Origin: JAHJQZ01 sp963676075
Lineage (GTDB): Bacteria; Pseudomonadota; Alphaproteobacteria; Rhizobiales; Devosiaceae
Direction: 5' to 3'
Assembly (NCBI GenBank): GCA_963676075.2
Contig: CAXXNZ010000013.1
Span: 1 to 64,000, forward strand
Length of the DNA stretch: 64,000 nt
Part shown: positions 8,357 through 16,736 of the stretch, piece by piece
How the letters are laid out: every line of letters starts with the position of its first letter
Position numbering within the stretch: the stretch's first letter is position 1
Made by a program: the position numbers and the translations under genes
Notes under the pieces: generated by a model
Told to the model about the DNA's origin: nothing
The model's database searches: none
What the model saw: only the letters and a program-made list of their open reading frames with translations

Positions 8357-8902
8357 ATGCGCCGCCTGTTCGCGCTCGTGGAACGGTACTTTCCCTTTCT
8401 CTATCACCCCACCCCCTGGCGCGCCGTCATCGCCTTCGCGGTCGGACTGCCGGTCATTCTCGGTGCTTGGGGGTCCCAGCTCATTGGTGGGCTCGCACCG
8501 TGCGAATTGTGCCTGCTGCAGCGCTGGCCCTTCTATGTCGGTCTGCCGGTGCTCGCTATCATTCTTCTCGGCTGGAAAACCATCCCGGCGAACGTCCGCA
8601 TCGGTCTTACCGGATTCACCATGCTGGTTTTCACCGTCTCCATCGGCTTTGGCGTCTATCACGCCGGGGTCGAATACGGCTTCTGGATGGGGCCGGCAGC
8701 CTGTTCGGGGGCGGGCGACACGATCAGCTTCACTGATCTCAATGCCATCAATTCGGTTGAAGTCGTGCCCTGCGACAAAGTGCAGTGGCAGCTGTTCGGC
8801 ATCTCGCTGGCCGGTTTCAACGCGTTGGCCTCGGCCTTTATCACCTTCATGCTCGGCTGGTCGGCGCTCGGCCAGTACCAGCGCATGAAGGGCACGCGCT
8901 GA
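8357..8902 (+). CDS. dsbB: Disulfide bond formation protein B (DsbB family)
   Basis: A 181-residue protein with four membrane helices. Periplasmic loop 1 has the CELC pair (Cys49/Cys52) next to QRWPFY, and loop 2 has Cys116 and Cys139. These four cysteines relay electrons from DsbA to quinone. The gene is tightly spaced behind the DedA-like gene. The order DedA-like then DsbB is common in Hyphomicrobiales (established knowledge). Confidence 0.92.
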   Translation: MRRLFALVERYFPFLYHPTPWRAVIAFAVGLPVILGAWGSQLIGGLAPCELCLLQRWPFYVGLPVLAIILLGWKTIPANVRIGLTGFTMLVFTVSIGFGVYHAGVEYGFWMGPAACSGAGDTISFTDLNAINSVEVVPCDKVQWQLFGISLAGFNALASAFITFMLGWSALGQYQRMKGTR

Positions 8903-8947
8903 CACCCCGCGCAGGGTCGGCGCGATCAAAGGATCTCAGGGCGTTCC

Positions 8948-9766
8948 ATGGATGAATCTCAAGTCATCGCGACGACGCTGGCGCCGCGAACGCGGTCCAG
9001 CCTGACCGCCGATCTGCGTGCTGCAGGCATCATGCCCGGCGAGACGGTAATGGTTCATTCCGCCTTGAGCGCGCTCGGCTGGGTTGCCGGCGATTCGGCC
9101 ACGGTCGTCGCAGCGCTGCTCGACGCCGTAGCGCCGGGTGGGACCCTGGTCATGCCGGCTCAATCGGGCCATTTGTCGGATCCGGCGCAATGGCGAGCGC
9201 CACCGGTGCCGGCGGACTGGATCGACGCGATCAGGGCTGAAATGCCGGTCTATGATGCCGAAACGACGCCGACGCGCGGCATGGGACGGATCGCCGAACA
9301 CTTCCGAACTTGGCCCGGCACACGGCGCAGCGCCCACCCCAATTGCTCGTTTACGGCCAATGGCCCCGACGCCGAAGCCATTCTCGCCGCTCACCGGCTC
9401 GAGAGTCCCGTCGGCGAGGGCTCGCCGCTCACCCGCCTTTACGAGTGCGACGCGACCATCCTGATGCTCGGGGTCGATTTCGACAGTTGCACCATGCTGC
9501 ATCTCGCCGAAGTGCGCGCCTGGCCGGATCGGCCAGAAAAGACCGAGGGCGCGCCGGTCCTGATCGACGGCGTCCGGCACTGGGTGACCTATCAGGCGCC
9601 GCCAACCGGCGAATCCGATCATTTCATCGCGCTGGAACCGCTTCTCCGGGAGGCGGGACTCTTGCGCGTGGTCAAGGTGGGGTCGGCGGAGGCGAAGCTC
9701 ATCGGCGCGCGCCAGCTCACCGATTTCGCGGTGGCGCACTGGCGCACGCTGCCGCCTGTGATGTGA
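8948..9766 (+). CDS. Aminoglycoside N(3)-acetyltransferase family protein
   Basis: A 272-residue protein of the AAC(3) (antibiotic_NAT) family. Visible blocks are MVHSALSALGWVAG (the acetyl-CoA side), GTLVMPAQSGHLSDP, RSAHPNCSFTANG, EGSPLTRLYE and ATILMLGVDFDSCTMLH. The His and Asp/Glu set of the family is present. Clinical members acetylate N3 of 2-deoxystreptamine aminoglycosides, but chromosomal environmental homologues often have other or unknown substrates, so resistance should not be assumed. No mobile element flanks it. Good ribosome site (AAGGATC) upstream. A terminator hairpin begins in the stop codon. Confidence 0.88.
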   Translation: MDESQVIATTLAPRTRSSLTADLRAAGIMPGETVMVHSALSALGWVAGDSATVVAALLDAVAPGGTLVMPAQSGHLSDPAQWRAPPVPADWIDAIRAEMPVYDAETTPTRGMGRIAEHFRTWPGTRRSAHPNCSFTANGPDAEAILAAHRLESPVGEGSPLTRLYECDATILMLGVDFDSCTMLHLAEVRAWPDRPEKTEGAPVLIDGVRHWVTYQAPPTGESDHFIALEPLLREAGLLRVVKVGSAEAKLIGARQLTDFAVAHWRTLPPVM

Positions 9767-9786
9767 CCGGGCCCGGCCGGCCCGGT
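9766..9786 (+). terminator. Terminator hairpin after AAC(3) gene
   Basis: An 8-bp stem ACCGGGCC/GGCCCGGT with a 5-base loop, starting in the stop codon and followed by TTTCATCTTT. It also lies just past the 3' end of the convergent VOC gene. Confidence 0.65.
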
Positions 9787-9787
9787 T

Positions 9788-10165
9788 TCATCTTTGTCCG
9801 GTCAGATCCTCGGCGAGCATCAAGGCATTGCCGTCGGGGTCGTAGAAGGTCGCGGTCTTGACCATGCCTTCGACAACATCCGTTTCGCCGTCGAACCGCA
9901 CGCCGACCCGTTCAAGGTTTTTCCGCGCCGTGTCGAGATCGGCCGTGCCGAATACCGGTACCGAATTGCCGGGTGTGGGCTTGGTCTGTTCGCCGAGCCC
10001 GATGGTGACGCCTTCGGTCAGCGTTGCGATCTCGCTCCAGCCGGCCTCGTCAGCGTGATAGATCAGGTCGAATCCCAGCATCTCGGCATACCAGGCCGCA
10101 CTTTTGTGCCGGTCGCTGACCGACAGCGCGATGGTGATCGTGTTTTCCAGTGCAGCGACAGGCAT
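9788..10165 (-). CDS. VOC/glyoxalase superfamily protein
   Basis: A 125-residue single VOC unit pair. The N-terminal strand NTITIALSVSDRHKSAAWYAEMLGFD and the C-terminal TATFYDPDGNALMLAEDL are typical. It may be a dioxygenase, glyoxalase or drug-binding protein; the metal ligands cannot be settled from the sequence. It is divergent from a winged-helix regulator with only 40 bases between start codons, which suggests direct control by that regulator. Confidence 0.85.
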   Translation of the reverse strand: MPVAALENTITIALSVSDRHKSAAWYAEMLGFDLIYHADEAGWSEIATLTEGVTIGLGEQTKPTPGNSVPVFGTADLDTARKNLERVGVRFDGETDVVEGMVKTATFYDPDGNALMLAEDLTGQR

Positions 10166-10187
10166 GCGGCTTCCTTTTCGACAAAAA

Positions 10188-10203
10188 TTATACTAACTAT
10201 ACT
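10188..10203. promoter_or_regulatory. Direct repeat TATACT-AAC-TATACT between divergent VOC and regulator genes
   Basis: Two TATACT hexamers (10189-10194 and 10198-10203) sit in the 40-base divergent spacer. Both could serve as -10 boxes and the pair could be an operator. The ATG of the regulator begins two bases after the second copy, so its mRNA would be nearly leaderless if the first copy is the -10. Confidence 0.5.
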
Positions 10204-10205
10204 TT

Positions 10206-10751
10206 ATGGACATTGACCTGCTTGTCAAGACGGCCTCGAAAGCCTGGGCGCTGACCATACTGTCGCTGCTGCATCGCGGCGTGCCCGGCCGTCAGGCGCC
10301 TCTCGTCACTGCTTCCGGCGCGGGCCGAACCGCCTTTGTGCAAAGCCTCAATCACCTGGTTGAGTTAGGTCTGATCGTGCGCAATCCCGGGCACGGCCAC
10401 CCGTTGCGGCCCGAATTCGTCCTGACAGCGCAGGGCAAGGAAATGGCGGAGCTGTCCAATCGCATCGTGGAAATGGTGGGCAGCGCGGAAAACGCGATCA
10501 TCCGGCGCAACTGGACGGTGCCGGTGCTCGGCGTTATCGGTGCGCCGCTGCATTTTTCCGAGATCCGCACCCGCATTCCCCCGATCACTGACCGCGCGCT
10601 GTCTCTCACTCTCAAATCGCTCGAGAACAGGAGCTGGGTGCGGCGCGAAGTTGATGGCGCGGCGCGGCCGCCCCGCGCGGCCTATTTGGCTATTGGTCAG
10701 GGTGCGAAAATCAACGGGGCGATCAAAGCGAGTCTTGCGGGGATGCAATAG
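10206..10751 (+). CDS. Winged-helix transcriptional regulator with two HxlR-like domains
   Basis: A 181-residue protein. The first half (KAWALTILSLLHRG ... LNHLVELGLIVRN ... FVLTAQGKEMAEL) is one winged helix; the second half (NWTVPVLGVIGAPLHFSEIRTRIPPITDRALSLTLKSLENRSWVRR) is a clearer HxlR-type unit. Two fused units in one chain would make a pseudo-dimer, unlike the usual HxlR of about 110-130 residues. No sensor Cys like that of classic HxlR is visible. It probably represses itself and the divergent VOC gene through the repeats in the spacer. Confidence 0.75.
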   Translation: MDIDLLVKTASKAWALTILSLLHRGVPGRQAPLVTASGAGRTAFVQSLNHLVELGLIVRNPGHGHPLRPEFVLTAQGKEMAELSNRIVEMVGSAENAIIRRNWTVPVLGVIGAPLHFSEIRTRIPPITDRALSLTLKSLENRSWVRREVDGAARPPRAAYLAIGQGAKINGAIKASLAGMQ

Positions 10752-10799
10752 GTCTGAACGCGGTCGATCTGCGCCGGACCATTCCCTGTCGCGCCGCGC

Positions 10800-11381
10800 T
10801 TACGGATCGAGTTCGGTATCCCAGTACAGATAGTCCATCCAGCTGACGTGCAGATAGTTGGGCGGGAAGGCCCTGCCATTGTTGTGCAGGTCATGCACGG
10901 ACGGCCGGAACGGCGCCTGCAGCGGGATCATGCCGATATCGCGCGGCATGCGGTTGCCCTTTCTGAGATTGCAGGGCGCGCAGGCGGCAACGACGTTTTC
11001 CCAGGTGGTGCGCCCGCCTTTCGAACGCGGGATGACGTGATCGAAGGTTAGATCGTGGCTGGCGCCGCAATACTGGCACTGGAAACGGTCGCGGAGGAAA
11101 ACATTGAACCGGGTGAAGGCGGGATAGCGTGGCGGCTGGACGTATTCGCGCAAAGACACGACAGACGGCAGCTTCATGGTGAAGCTCGGGCTCCGCACCA
11201 TGGTGTCGTATTCGGAGACGATGTTCACGCGATCCATGAACACCGCCTTGATCGCATCCTGCCAGGACCAGAGCGACAGGGGGTAATAGCTGAGCGGACG
11301 AAAGTCTGCGTTCAGCACCAGTGCCGGACAGGATTCGGGTGGGACATGGACAGTCACCACAACGCTCCGCTGAGGAATCAC
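10800..11381 (-). CDS. HNH endonuclease family protein
   Basis: Up to 193 residues. It opens with CPALVLNADFRPLSYYPLSLWSWQDAIK, a block conserved in alphaproteobacterial HNH proteins, and has the HNH core FQCQYCG, LTFDHVIPRSKGG and ENVVAACAPCNLRKG, with two CxxC pairs for zinc. Cellular role is unknown; such genes are chromosomal and not linked to a restriction locus here. The reading begins at a GTG (11381), but the GTG 24 bases further in follows GCGGAGCG and is an equally good start. Esterase and glycosylase genes lie upstream on the same strand. Confidence 0.85.
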   Translation of the reverse strand: MIPQRSVVVTVHVPPESCPALVLNADFRPLSYYPLSLWSWQDAIKAVFMDRVNIVSEYDTMVRSPSFTMKLPSVVSLREYVQPPRYPAFTRFNVFLRDRFQCQYCGASHDLTFDHVIPRSKGGRTTWENVVAACAPCNLRKGNRMPRDIGMIPLQAPFRPSVHDLHNNGRAFPPNYLHVSWMDYLYWDTELDP

Positions 11382-11437
11382 TCACTAAGCCGTGCCTACA
11401 GTCTAGCGTGAGTGTGACAGCGCTGTGAAGCGTCCGC

Positions 11438-12094
11438 TTACGGTGCGGGCATGATCGCCGACGCAAAGCGCCGCGCCGCCTCGACCCCGTCCGGGGCGAT
11501 ACCGTGACCAACGCCGGGACTGATGTGCTTTTCAACACGGATCCCCTCGGCGGCAAGGGCGTCACCGGCACCAATCGACATCATTGGCGGCACGACGTCG
11601 TCGCTGTCGCCGTGAATGAGCATCACTGGCGGGCGCGAGGCGATCTTCGGCCAGTTGTCCTTTTCGAACGGCAGCCCGCCGGAAAACGAGATGATGCCGG
11701 CAAGCGGCTCGGGTTCGGCCAGCCCTGCCGTGAGCGACAGCATGCCGCCCTGGGAGAAGCCGGCAAGAATGGTGTCGGCGGGAGCAAGCCCGGTTTCGGC
11801 CCACAAGCCTTCGAGCAGCACGTGAACGGTTTCTGCCGTCTGGGCAATGCCGTCCAGCCGCATCATCGAAGAGGCGTCTCCGAGCGGGAACCATTGATAA
11901 CCCGAAGGGTTGAGCGGGCAGGATTCCGGGGCGTTCGGGGCGAAAATCAGTGGAGCGACCAGAATATCGGCGAACAGCGGCGCCAGTCCGATCAGGTCCT
12001 GTCCGTCAGAACCATAGCCATGAAGGAGCACCAGGATCGACTTCGGTTCGCCGGATTTCGGCCGGATGATCGGTCCGGCAAGATTGAGCATCAT
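11438..12094 (-). CDS. Phospholipase/carboxylesterase (YpfH-like alpha/beta hydrolase)
   Basis: A 218-residue alpha/beta hydrolase. The oxyanion block ILVLLHGYGSDGQDLIG, nucleophile motif AGFSQGGM, acid in HGDSDDVVPP and His in GVGHGIAPDG give a full triad. The family cleaves short acyl or lysophospholipid esters. Its ATG overlaps the stop of the upstream glycosylase gene as ATGA (12094-12091), so the two are translationally coupled. Confidence 0.9.
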   Translation of the reverse strand: MMLNLAGPIIRPKSGEPKSILVLLHGYGSDGQDLIGLAPLFADILVAPLIFAPNAPESCPLNPSGYQWFPLGDASSMMRLDGIAQTAETVHVLLEGLWAETGLAPADTILAGFSQGGMLSLTAGLAEPEPLAGIISFSGGLPFEKDNWPKIASRPPVMLIHGDSDDVVPPMMSIGAGDALAAEGIRVEKHISPGVGHGIAPDGVEAARRFASAIMPAP

Positions 12095-12756
12095 AAGGCG
12101 ATCCCTTCGCGTGACTTCATCAAGGCGTAGTGGCGCCAGAGCAGGCGCGCGGCAGCGCCGCGCCATGGCGACCAGTTTTCGGCGATTGTGCGCAGGTGTT
12201 TTTCCGAAGGCATTTCGTCAAACCCCAGCGCTGACTGCGCCGCTTTTCGAAGCGCCAGATCGCCGGCGGGCAGAATGTCGGGATGCCCGCAACAGAACAA
12301 GAGATAGATTTCCGCGCTCCACCGTCCGATGCCGGGTACGGCCACAAGCCGGGCAATGGCCTGATCGGCATCGAGTGCAGCCAGTTCGGCGTAGTCGATC
12401 TGCCCCGCCAGCTCATGTGCGGCAAGATGGCGCAGGGTTTTGATCTTGGCGCCGGACAGTCCCGCAGAACGCAGATCCGCGTCGCTGACGGCGCCGAGCA
12501 GCGCGGCCTCCGGCCTGCCGATCAGCGCCAGGAAGCGGGCGTGGATGGCGGCGGCGCTCGCAACCGAAATCATCTGGGCGTTGACGATGCGCGACATGCC
12601 GGCGAATCCGCCCGGTTCCCGCCTGAGGGGCACCTCGCCCGCCGCTACCAGAATTGGTTGAAGGCGCGGGTCGGCAACAACAAGTGCCGCGAGGTGAGTT
12701 TCGAGCACCAAGCGGGTGTCGATCGGTTCCGGTAGGCCTTTCGGCATGCTAGTCAC
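12091..12756 (-). CDS. alkA: DNA-3-methyladenine glycosylase II (AlkA-type, HhH-GPD)
   Basis: About 221 residues. The helix-hairpin-helix VPGIGRWSAEIYLL is followed by GHPDILPAGDLAL, whose Asp is the catalytic residue of the HhH-GPD superfamily. There is no 4Fe-4S Cys cluster, which fits AlkA rather than MutY or Nth. It removes alkylated purines in base excision repair. The start is a GTG at 12756 or the ATG three codons later. Coupled to the esterase gene by an ATGA overlap, and divergent from gluQ with only a few bases between. Confidence 0.88.
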   Translation of the reverse strand: MTSMPKGLPEPIDTRLVLETHLAALVVADPRLQPILVAAGEVPLRREPGGFAGMSRIVNAQMISVASAAAIHARFLALIGRPEAALLGAVSDADLRSAGLSGAKIKTLRHLAAHELAGQIDYAELAALDADQAIARLVAVPGIGRWSAEIYLLFCCGHPDILPAGDLALRKAAQSALGFDEMPSEKHLRTIAENWSPWRGAAARLLWRHYALMKSREGIAL

Positions 12757-12782
12757 GGCGCGTGTTCACAAGGCATGAGTTC

Positions 12783-13634
12783 ATGTCCCCATCCGATCCG
12801 GTTTTAAGATTCGCGCCAAGCCCCAATGGCCATTTGCACCTTGGCCACGCCTATTCGGCGCTGTTCGCCCATAGAGCTGCCGAGCGCATGGGCGGCAAGT
12901 TTCTGTTGCGCATTGAAGACATCGATCCGGCGCGCAGCAAACCGGAATTCACCGAAGCCATCATCTCCGATCTGACCTGGCTCGGGCTTGCCTGGGACGG
13001 CGATGTGCTGGCGCAATCGACCCGCATCCCCGCCTATCAGGAGGCGCTGGAGCGTCTTGATCGCCAGGGCCTGATCTATCCGTGCTTTTGCACCCGGACC
13101 GAGATTGCCGCGCTGGCAGAGGGAATGGACCCGGACGGCGCGCCGATCTATCCGGGCACCTGCCGGCATCTGCCGCCCGAAGAGGTCGAAAAACGCATCG
13201 CTGCCGGCGTGCCGATGCAGATCCGGCTCGATACCGCCGAAGCGGCGCGACGGGTGGGCATGCTGTCGTTTTCGGTCGCCGGGCCGCAGCCTGACGACCG
13301 GCCGCAGATCCGCATTGCCCGGCCCGAGCGCTGGGGCGACGTGGTGCTCAAGCGCAAGGATGCCCCGGCGAGCTATCACCTGGCGGTGGTGGTCGATGAC
13401 GCTTTCCAGGGCGTCAGCCATGTGACACGTGGCGCCGAACTGGAAGCGGCGACCGATATCCACGTGCTGTTGCAGATGCTCCTGGGGCTGGAAACGCCGA
13501 TCTATACGTTCCACCGCCTCATATTTGGAGATGACGGTCGCAAGCTGTCGAAGTCCAAGGGCGCCCCGGCGCTGAAGGATCTGCGGGCGCAAGGCATGAC
13601 GTCGCGGCTCCTGCGCGAACAGCTCGGCTTTTAG
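12783..13634 (+). CDS. gluQ: Glutamyl-Q tRNA(Asp) synthetase
   Basis: About 283 residues, a truncated glutamyl-tRNA synthetase paralogue that lacks the anticodon-binding domain. It shows RFAPSPNGHLHLGHAYSAL (HIGH motif), the zinc-binding YPCFCTRTEI ... YPGTC set and KLSKSKGA in place of KMSKS. GluQ attaches Glu to queuosine in tRNA-Asp. I use the ATG at 12783; a GTG at 12762 would add seven residues. The pair with a divergent repair gene is local. Confidence 0.93.
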   Translation: MSPSDPVLRFAPSPNGHLHLGHAYSALFAHRAAERMGGKFLLRIEDIDPARSKPEFTEAIISDLTWLGLAWDGDVLAQSTRIPAYQEALERLDRQGLIYPCFCTRTEIAALAEGMDPDGAPIYPGTCRHLPPEEVEKRIAAGVPMQIRLDTAEAARRVGMLSFSVAGPQPDDRPQIRIARPERWGDVVLKRKDAPASYHLAVVVDDAFQGVSHVTRGAELEAATDIHVLLQMLLGLETPIYTFHRLIFGDDGRKLSKSKGAPALKDLRAQGMTSRLLREQLGF

Positions 13635-13640
13635 TTCGTT

Positions 13641-13690
13641 GCTTTGTTGCGTTTTCGAGGCTTCGGCGGGCTCAGCCGGAAAACCGGTAA
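13641..13690. repeat. Interspersed intergenic repeat, copy 2 (inverted, degenerate)
   Basis: Contains TTTGTTGCGTTTTCGAGGCTTCGGCGGG and AAAACCGGTAA, the reverse complement of the core seen at 4526-4595. It fills the space between two convergent genes. Confidence 0.55.
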
Positions 13691-13793
13691 CTACTGTTCG
13701 CTGACGCGGACCTTCGGTTCTTGAAAACGCTCCGGCCAAAGACGCCAACCCCGGATGGTCCGGAGGTGGCGCATGGTGCCGGGGTTCCACCGT

Positions 13794-14762
13794 TCAGGCA
13801 GCGGCACCAATTTCGCCTGCTTTGGCGCCTCGTGCCGGCAGGTAGGAGCGGACGGTCGTTTTCATCGCCTCGTCGAACGGGGTGAGGAAATCGGGACCGA
13901 GCAGGGCGTCAAGACGCGGGTCGGACAGCCGGTGCGGGGTCTCCCAAAGATAATTCATCTTGATCACTTCCCTCAGGATCGGCACGGCAAGCGCCAGCGC
14001 CTTGTAGGGCAGCCAGTTGACCCGCTTCAGCGCGATTCTGTGGCCGAGCGTCCGCTCGATACTAGCGTGAAGCTCGTGCCCGGTGGCGAACAGTCCGGCA
14101 AAATGCAGCCGGTCGAAGCGTTCAAACGTCTCGCGGGCCTCGGCGACGCGCACGAAGGCGCGGGCGAGGTCGGGCAGATAGGCCCAGGAATGGCCGATGG
14201 CCGGATCGCCGGGGTAGAGCAGCTGGCCTTTCTCGATGTTTTTCAACATGATCAGATCGAAAGCGGTGCCGGTGGCGCCGGGGCCGAAGAAGTCGGGCGC
14301 GCGCAGAACGATGGTCTGCAGTTTGCCGTTAGCCGTCGCCTCTTTCAGCATCTGTTCGAGCCTGACGCGGATCTCGCCCTTGTCGCGGGCCGGGTTTTCC
14401 GGAGTTTGGGGCTCGAGGACGTGGGTTTCGGCGGCGAAATTGTAGATGTTGCCGGGATAGAGCAGGGTCTTGTCCGAGCCCTTGAGCGCTGCGAGCCGGA
14501 TGGCGAGGCTTTTCTCGTAGCGGCCCTTGTCCCATTTGTCATAGGGCAGGTTGATGGCGTCGAGCACGACCGCGGACGGCGCAACGGCGCGGGCGACGTC
14601 GGCGGTGTTTTCGCCATTGCCGGCGATGAAGCTGACGCCGGGAATATGGACGCGGTCCTCACGGCCGAAACCAGTGACCTGCCAGCCGGCGGCGGCGAAG
14701 GCACGGGCAGCATCCTGGCCGATGCGGCCGTTGATACCCAGAATTGTGATGGTCTTTTGCAT
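13794..14762 (-). CDS. NAD(P)-dependent epimerase/dehydratase-like protein
   Basis: A 322-residue Rossmann protein of the extended SDR type. The start MQKTITILGINGRIGQDAARAF has the GxxGxxG-like NAD(P) motif and is preceded by AAGAGG. YPGNIYNFA and RAPDFFGPG match the family, while the usual catalytic YxxxK is not obvious, so it may be an atypical SDR (NmrA or reductase-like). The reaction is unknown. It is divergent from a LysR regulator 89 bases away, which probably controls it. Confidence 0.8.
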   Translation of the reverse strand: MQKTITILGINGRIGQDAARAFAAAGWQVTGFGREDRVHIPGVSFIAGNGENTADVARAVAPSAVVLDAINLPYDKWDKGRYEKSLAIRLAALKGSDKTLLYPGNIYNFAAETHVLEPQTPENPARDKGEIRVRLEQMLKEATANGKLQTIVLRAPDFFGPGATGTAFDLIMLKNIEKGQLLYPGDPAIGHSWAYLPDLARAFVRVAEARETFERFDRLHFAGLFATGHELHASIERTLGHRIALKRVNWLPYKALALAVPILREVIKMNYLWETPHRLSDPRLDALLGPDFLTPFDEAMKTTVRSYLPARGAKAGEIGAAA

Positions 14763-14851
14763 GGCGGAACCTCTTGCGTTTGCATGAGGGGGATGTAATG
14801 CCTTCACGAATGTAGTGAAATTGCTCGAAAACGCAGCTTGGATATTCAAAA

Positions 14852-15751
14852 ATGAATGACAACAGCGGCGAAGGCCCGGATTGGACGCTGTGGCGCAGCT
14901 ACGAAGCCGTGGTTGGCGAAGGATCGCTGTCAGGCGCGGCGCGACGGCTCGGACTGTCCCAGCCAACGCTTGGACGTCATGTCGAGGCGCTTGAGCTATC
15001 CCTCGGATTGACCTTGTTCGAGAGAACCCTAAAGGGCGTGAAACCGACAGAAGCGGGTTTGCGGCTTTACGAACCGGTGCGCGCGGCGCGCGAGGCATTG
15101 GCCGAGGCGCGGGCCATTGCCGAGGGGCAGTCAGTGGACCTCAAAGGTTCGGTGCGCATCACGGCATCCGATGTGTTCTCCCATTATGTCCTGCCGCCGA
15201 TCCTGCCGCCGATTCGCGACGCCTATCCCGATGTGGCGCTCGAGATCGTGCCGACCGATTCGGTCGAAAACCTGTTGTTGCGCGAGGCCGACATCGCCAT
15301 ACGCATGATCAGGCCGACCCAGCTCGACCTCGTGACCCGTCACGTCTGTGACCTGCCGCTCGTCTGCTGCGCCCATGAAAGCTACTTCGCCCGGCGCGGA
15401 CGCCCGCAAACGCCCGCCGACCTCGCGGACCACGACCTCATCGGCTTCGACCGCTCGCCAATGATCGTCGAGGGTGCGCGCGCCATGGGGCTCGCCGTCG
15501 TGCGCGAGGATTTCATCCTCAGGACAGACAGCCAGACACTGGTCTGGGAACTGCTGCGCGCCGGGCTCGGCATCGGTTTTGCCCAGCAAAACCTGGTCCG
15601 CAACACCCCCGGCATGATGGCCATCCTGCCCGAACTGCCTGTTCCGTCGCTCGAGATCTGGCTCACCACGCATCGCGAGCTGTTCACCAGCCGCCGAATT
15701 CGTGCCATCTATGATGCTCTCTCGGAGGCGCTCGTCACCCATTTGACGTGA
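14852..15751 (+). CDS. LysR-family transcriptional regulator
   Basis: A 299-residue LysR regulator. The N-terminal helix-turn-helix block WRSYEAVVGEGSLSGAARRLGLSQPTLGRHVEALE is clear and a periplasmic-binding-like effector domain follows from about residue 90. By the usual LysR rule it would control the divergent SDR-like gene at 13794-14762. The effector cannot be guessed. Confidence 0.92.
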   Translation: MNDNSGEGPDWTLWRSYEAVVGEGSLSGAARRLGLSQPTLGRHVEALELSLGLTLFERTLKGVKPTEAGLRLYEPVRAAREALAEARAIAEGQSVDLKGSVRITASDVFSHYVLPPILPPIRDAYPDVALEIVPTDSVENLLLREADIAIRMIRPTQLDLVTRHVCDLPLVCCAHESYFARRGRPQTPADLADHDLIGFDRSPMIVEGARAMGLAVVREDFILRTDSQTLVWELLRAGLGIGFAQQNLVRNTPGMMAILPELPVPSLEIWLTTHRELFTSRRIRAIYDALSEALVTHLT

Positions 15752-15781
15752 GCAACCCGCTTTACAGCAGCAAGGGAAACC

Positions 15782-15979
15782 ATGCAGACCGGCCTCGCCA
15801 TATTGATCGTTATCGCGCTCGCCGCCGTCGTCGTCATTCTCGGCCTCGGATTCTGGAACATGTTCCGCGGCGGCCCGGGCAGTCTCAGTCAGAAGCTGAT
15901 GCGTGCCCGCGTGCTGGTGCAGTTCATCGCCATCGTTCTGCTGATGATCGCGGTGGCGCTTTTTGCGCCCAAGGGGTGA
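15782..15979 (+). CDS. Twin-transmembrane HIG1-domain protein
   Basis: 65 residues with two hydrophobic helices (about 5-27 and 43-62). The intervening loop has QKLMRARVLVQ, which fits the Qx3RxRx3Q (QRRQ) motif of the HIG1 family. Mitochondrial HIG1 proteins assist respiratory supercomplexes; bacterial ones are poorly known. The stop is 9 bases before the PduO gene, so the two are cotranscribed. This neighbour pair is common in Hyphomicrobiales (established knowledge). Confidence 0.8.
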   Translation: MQTGLAILIVIALAAVVVILGLGFWNMFRGGPGSLSQKLMRARVLVQFIAIVLLMIAVALFAPKG

Positions 15980-15988
15980 GGAATAACC

Positions 15989-16579
15989 ATGGTCAAGCTC
16001 AACAAGATCTACACAAGAACCGGTGACGACGGCACGACGGGACTGGTATCCGGACCGCGCCGTCCCAAGAGCGATCTGCGTGTCGAGGCGTTCGGCACTG
16101 TCGACGAAGTCAATGCCTTCATCGGTGCTGCACGCCTTCACACCAAGGGCATGCCACGCATCGACTGGGTTCTGGCGCGGGTACAGAACGATTTGTTCGA
16201 TCTCGGCGGCGATCTTGCCAATCCGCCGCAAACGGCGGGCGATGGCCCCCAGCTCAGGATCACCGCGACCCAGGTCTCCTGGATCGAAGCTCAGATCGAC
16301 AGTTTCAACGCCGATCTCGAACCGTTGACCAGCTTTGTCCTGCCGGGCGGCACGGCGCTGGCGGCGGGCCTGCATCTGGCGCGGGTGGTGGCGCGGCGGG
16401 CCGAGCGGCTTGTCGTTTCGCTACGAGCCGCCGAACCGGAGACCGGCGAGCCGGCACTGTCCTATCTCAACCGCTTGTCGGACTTACTGTTCGTTCTGGC
16501 GCGTTCCGCCAATCACAACGGTGCTGGCGACGTCTTGTGGAAGCCGGGCGCCAATACCGGCGAAAAAGCACCCGGCTAG
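15989..16579 (+). CDS. pduO: ATP:cob(I)alamin adenosyltransferase, PduO type
   Basis: 196 residues. The N-terminal KIYTRTGDDGTTGLVSG is the ATP loop of PduO-type enzymes, followed by EAFGTVDEVNAFIGAAR, FVLPGG and the helix ARVVARRAERLVVSL with the Arg residues of the active site. It makes adenosylcobalamin from cob(I)alamin and ATP in the cytoplasm. It follows the HIG1-type gene in one operon. Confidence 0.95.
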   Translation: MVKLNKIYTRTGDDGTTGLVSGPRRPKSDLRVEAFGTVDEVNAFIGAARLHTKGMPRIDWVLARVQNDLFDLGGDLANPPQTAGDGPQLRITATQVSWIEAQIDSFNADLEPLTSFVLPGGTALAAGLHLARVVARRAERLVVSLRAAEPETGEPALSYLNRLSDLLFVLARSANHNGAGDVLWKPGANTGEKAPG

Positions 16580-16692
16580 GCCATTTTCAGCAAATTCCGG
16601 AACCGTCATGCGGTTCAAAGATGCAAAGAAACCGCCCCGAAAGCGCGGTTACTGCTCAGCCCGTCCGTTCCATGACGCCGGGTCGATGAGAC

Positions 16693-16724
16693 CCGGGATC
16701 GGCGCTGGCTCGCGCCGATCCCGG
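16693..16724. terminator. Bidirectional hairpin between convergent pduO and GGDEF genes
   Basis: Perfect 13-bp stem (16693-16705 with 16712-16724) and a 6-base loop between two convergent genes. There is no T tract, so it is a candidate bidirectional terminator only. A degenerate copy of the interspersed repeat (CATTTTCAGCAAA, about 16582-16595) lies before it. Confidence 0.5.
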
Positions 16725-16736
16725 ACGAGGCCCTGC

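Noticed and set aside
10800..11381. HNH protein as part of a restriction, homing or phage system
   Set aside because: It is a conserved chromosomal alphaproteobacterial gene among repair and housekeeping genes, with no methylase, intron or phage genes.
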